From assembly GCA_965243715.1 (NCBI GenBank), contig CBDEVU010000017.1:186001-250000 (forward strand): a stretch of 64,000 nt of DNA. Direction: 5' to 3'. The DNA is from UBA11606 sp965243715 (GTDB lineage Bacteria; Actinomycetota; Acidimicrobiia; Acidimicrobiales; Aldehydirespiratoraceae). Below are positions 61,697-64,000 of the stretch, in pieces; positions within the stretch are counted from its first letter, which is position 1, and the number at the start of each line of letters is the position of its first letter. Made by a program: the position numbers and the translations under genes. Below the pieces are notes generated by a model that saw only the letters and a list, made by a program, of their open reading frames with translations, searched no databases and was not told the origin of the DNA.

Positions 61697-62434
61697 TTGC
61701 TGAATCTTCAATCAATCGACCACAAAGCATCCCAGTCACCCGCTCTACAGGCGTACCGCATCATGGAGCGAGCGGTTAGTCGCGGCACGCTTCTCACTGG
61801 GAGCAGACTTCCGCTCGAACAGGACCTGTCCGATCAGCTCGGTATTAGCCGTTCTACCCTCGACCGGGTCCTCAAGGCCTTATCCGATTCCGACCTGATC
61901 AAGCCCATCCCACAGCAGGGTTGGTACGTGACCAACGGACCCATCAATGACCCTCCGAACGCTCTGGTGAACTTCACCGAGAGGGCCAAGATGCGCGGGC
62001 TTCACGCCGGTGCCAAAGTACTCCTCCACACGATTCGGCCGATCACCCTTCACGAACAGGACGAACTACACGCTGCACCCGGCGCGCTGATTCTCGAGTT
62101 GAAACGTCTCCGCACGCTCGACAACACACCTGTGTGCATCGACCACAGTGTGGTGATGATCGACCGAGTCCCCGGCATCGAAACGGAGAACTTCACCGAC
62201 GGTTCCCTCTACACTTCGCTCTCTAATGCAGGAATGAGGCCCGCGCGATCGGATTATGAGCTAACCGCCGATGGGGCGAATTACGAAACTGCCCGGTTGT
62301 TGGAGATCAGCGTTGGTTCACCCGTGCTAGTGGGCCGCGAATTGTCTTACTCGAGTGACGGCGATCGATTGCTGCTTGGCCAGGTAATTTACCGAACCGA
62401 TGCCTATACCTTCCGCGCCACAATCCACGGCTAA
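61697..62434 (+). CDS. GntR/HutC-family transcriptional regulator (UTRA domain)
   Basis: Repressor of 245 residues. The N-terminal winged helix (LPLEQDLSDQLGISRSTLDR, VLKALSDSDLIKPIPQQGWY) is of the GntR type. The C-terminal UTRA ligand domain is recognisable by LELKRLRTLDNTPVCIDHSV, YELTADGANYETARLL and the Arg-rich VLVGRELSYSSDGDRLLLGQ. The start is TTG with AAGGTGG upstream. It reads toward the DEAD-box helicase but about 70 bp separates them; the regulated genes are unknown. Confidence 0.87.
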   Translation: MLNLQSIDHKASQSPALQAYRIMERAVSRGTLLTGSRLPLEQDLSDQLGISRSTLDRVLKALSDSDLIKPIPQQGWYVTNGPINDPPNALVNFTERAKMRGLHAGAKVLLHTIRPITLHEQDELHAAPGALILELKRLRTLDNTPVCIDHSVVMIDRVPGIETENFTDGSLYTSLSNAGMRPARSDYELTADGANYETARLLEISVGSPVLVGRELSYSSDGDRLLLGQVIYRTDAYTFRATIHG

Positions 62435-62502
62435 TCACTGCTCTGCATTATTGCGCGGGCAAGGCCTAGACTGGTTTGTTCCCCTGCTTGGAAGTTGACG
62501 CC

Positions 62503-64000
62503 ATGACCGCCCCTGCAACCCCTTTAGGCTTTGGCGGACTCGGCCTACGAGACGAACTAGTTCAGACCACCACCGACCTCGGCTATGAAGAGCCGACACC
62601 AATCCAGCGCGAAGCAATTCCGCCTATGCTGACCGGCCGAGATCTTCTTGGTCAGGCCGCCACCGGTACGGGCAAGACGGCAGCTTTCGCCCTGCCGGTT
62701 CTCAACGCCATCGAGCCGGGGGCGGAGGCCGTCCCGACCGTGCTAGTGGTAGTGCCAACCCGCGAACTAGCGGTGCAGGTCAGCGAGGCGCTATTCAAAT
62801 ACGGTTCCCGCCAACGCATCAAAGTCGTGCCGATTTATGGCGGCCAGCCGATTCATCGCCAACTGCAGGCTCTACGCCGCGGGGTCCATGTGGTTGTGGC
62901 CACCCCCGGCCGGGCTATCGATCACATTCGTCGGGGCTCGCTCGAACTCAACAAAATCCGCACCGTTATTCTTGATGAAGCGGACGAGATGCTCGATATG
63001 GGTTTCACTGAGGACATCGAAACCATCCTTGACAGCACCCCGAAGGATCGACAAACCGTACTCTTTTCGGCCACCATTCCGGCCCGCATCGAAGCCATTG
63101 CGAGGAAGTACCAAACCGATCCGATTCGGATCAAGATTGCTGCGGGCGAGGCCGCGGCCACTAAGGCGCTTATTCGCCAGACTGCCTACGTCGTTACCCG
63201 CTACCACAAGTCCTCGGCTCTCGGTCGCGTGCTCGATATGGAAGGACCAACCGCCGCTCTAGTGTTTTGTCGCACGCGCGGCGAAGTGGATGAACTCACC
63301 GCCACTATGAACGGGCGCGGCTACCGGGCAGAGGCACTCCACGGCGGCATGGATCAACCCCAACGCGACCGAGTGATGGGTCGCCTTCGTGATGGCACCG
63401 CGGAACTTCTCGTCGCGACCGACGTCGCGGCCCGCGGGCTCGATGTTGACACCTTGACCCACGTCGTGAACTACGATGTCCCCAACGCCCCAGATAGCTA
63501 TGTTCACCGCATTGGTCGGGTCGGCCGAGCTGGCCGCGAAGGCGTGGCCATCACCCTGGTCGAACCGAAGCAACGTCGCCTGCTCCAAAACATCGAACGT
63601 CTAACTAAGCAGACCATCGCTATCGAAAAGGTACCCACCGTTGGCGACCTACGCGACAAGCAGATCGAAACAACCGTGGACGCCATTCGCGAGGCCATGA
63701 CGGCCGACGATCTCGAGAACTACTCCACTGTTCTGCGCGGACTGTCTGACGATGGCCGCGATCGCACCATCGCCCTCGCCGCGATCAAGCTCTTCCATCA
63801 GGCGCGGGGTGCCACCACCGACGAGGTCGAAATCCCCGATGCTTCCGAACGCATGCTGCGCGACGATCGGCCCAACAAGAACAAAAAGTTCCCCAAGGAC
63901 AAAAAGTTCCCGAAGGGCGCCAAGGGCAAGCAACAGGTCGGCAACGTCGGTCCCGGCACCGGCCTTATCTTCGTTGCGTTGGGGCGCAAGGCGGGCCTGC
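62503..64000 (+). CDS. DEAD-box RNA helicase (DeaD/CsdA type), partial
   Basis: ATP-dependent RNA helicase; about 499 residues are visible and the C-terminus lies outside the window. It has the Q motif GYEEPTPIQREAIPPML, motif I AATGTGKTAAF, VPTRELAVQV, TPGRAIDHI, motif II DEADEMLDMGF, motif III SATIP, VATDVAARGLDVDT and HRIGRVGRAGREG. After a Lys-rich linker (NKNKKFPKDKKFPKG) a DbpA-type RNA-binding domain begins at GTGLIFVALGRKAGL. This matches DeaD, which helps ribosome assembly and RNA turnover. Confidence 0.95.
   Translation, partial: MTAPATPLGFGGLGLRDELVQTTTDLGYEEPTPIQREAIPPMLTGRDLLGQAATGTGKTAAFALPVLNAIEPGAEAVPTVLVVVPTRELAVQVSEALFKYGSRQRIKVVPIYGGQPIHRQLQALRRGVHVVVATPGRAIDHIRRGSLELNKIRTVILDEADEMLDMGFTEDIETILDSTPKDRQTVLFSATIPARIEAIARKYQTDPIRIKIAAGEAAATKALIRQTAYVVTRYHKSSALGRVLDMEGPTAALVFCRTRGEVDELTATMNGRGYRAEALHGGMDQPQRDRVMGRLRDGTAELLVATDVAARGLDVDTLTHVVNYDVPNAPDSYVHRIGRVGRAGREGVAITLVEPKQRRLLQNIERLTKQTIAIEKVPTVGDLRDKQIETTVDAIREAMTADDLENYSTVLRGLSDDGRDRTIALAAIKLFHQARGATTDEVEIPDASERMLRDDRPNKNKKFPKDKKFPKGAKGKQQVGNVGPGTGLIFVALGRKAGL

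Noticed and set aside
59946..62502. Attachment site repeating the tRNA-Ser(CGA) 3' end at the right edge of the island
   Set aside because: I looked for the T-arm and acceptor sequence (tcaaatcccataccttcc) near the right edge and found no copy; a short tggaag match near 62490 is trivial.

Overview
The window is a contiguous piece of chromosome from a high-GC (about 60 %) actinobacterium. Marks of that phylum are a biotin-dependent acyl-CoA carboxylase beta/epsilon pair, a mycobacterial-style thiolase/3-hydroxyacyl-CoA set, DUF222-HNH endonucleases, many GTG/TTG or leaderless starts, and lspA, recR, dnaX and tadA in typical form. A marine or wastewater member of the Acidimicrobiia is my best guess, but no 16S rRNA is present to confirm it.

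Layout. 1-6.6 kb holds core metabolism: 3-hydroxybutyryl-CoA dehydrogenase (cut by the window edge), cyclophilin, an MBL hydrolase, thiolase, an SDR enzyme, MsrA and a D-aminoacylase-type amidohydrolase. 6.65-9.83 kb is a graveyard of broken genes: a frameshifted isochorismatase-like gene, ROK protein, AAA ATPase, ABC ATPase and IS256-type transposase. 9.84-13.95 kb is a large Eco57I/PglX-like restriction-methylase gene split by a G11 tract and two further 1-nt shifts. 14.1-16.6 kb is a tandem array of DUF222-HNH genes: one internally deleted minigene and two nearly identical full copies. 16.9-24.2 kb is a six-gene reverse-strand operon for amide or urea-type compounds: binding lipoprotein, permease, permease-ATPase fusion, ATPase, amidase and P450. 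Just upstream lie an unusual cytoplasmic SRPBCC plus binding-protein fusion and its ArsR repressor, with matching operator sequences. 26-43.5 kb is housekeeping: prephenate dehydratase, acyl-CoA carboxylase beta and epsilon, epoxide hydrolase, 5'-3' exonuclease, an HrpB-VOC fusion, methylmalonyl-CoA epimerase, recR, dnaX, SRP RNA, tRNA-Ser(GGA), an M20 peptidase, an LspA-cytochrome b fusion with a Tat-exported molybdoenzyme, an MFS transporter, tadA and tRNA-Ser(CGA).

From the tRNA-Ser(CGA) at 43.5 kb to about 61.6 kb is an accessory, defence-like island. It carries a type I restriction system (R-S-M order) whose specificity gene is frame-broken at a C8 tract, an orphan DarG-like macrodomain protein, broken DUF5131 and TcmP genes, and a membrane-anchored surface protein with a C12 tract just after its start codon. 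Next is a compact five-gene operon: zinc-ribbon helical-repeat protein, GrpE-like protein, two tandem Hsp70 paralogues and a J-like protein without HPD. A HipBA toxin-antitoxin pair with two operator palindromes follows. A GntR regulator and a DEAD-box helicase (cut by the window end) close the window.

The most promising undescribed system is the self-contained Hsp70 operon at 52.9-59.9 kb. It has all parts of a chaperone machine (ATPase, putative exchange factor, J-like partner, putative client or sensor protein) but sits among restriction and toxin-antitoxin genes. The second theme is possible on/off switching by long C/G homopolymers in three accessory genes.
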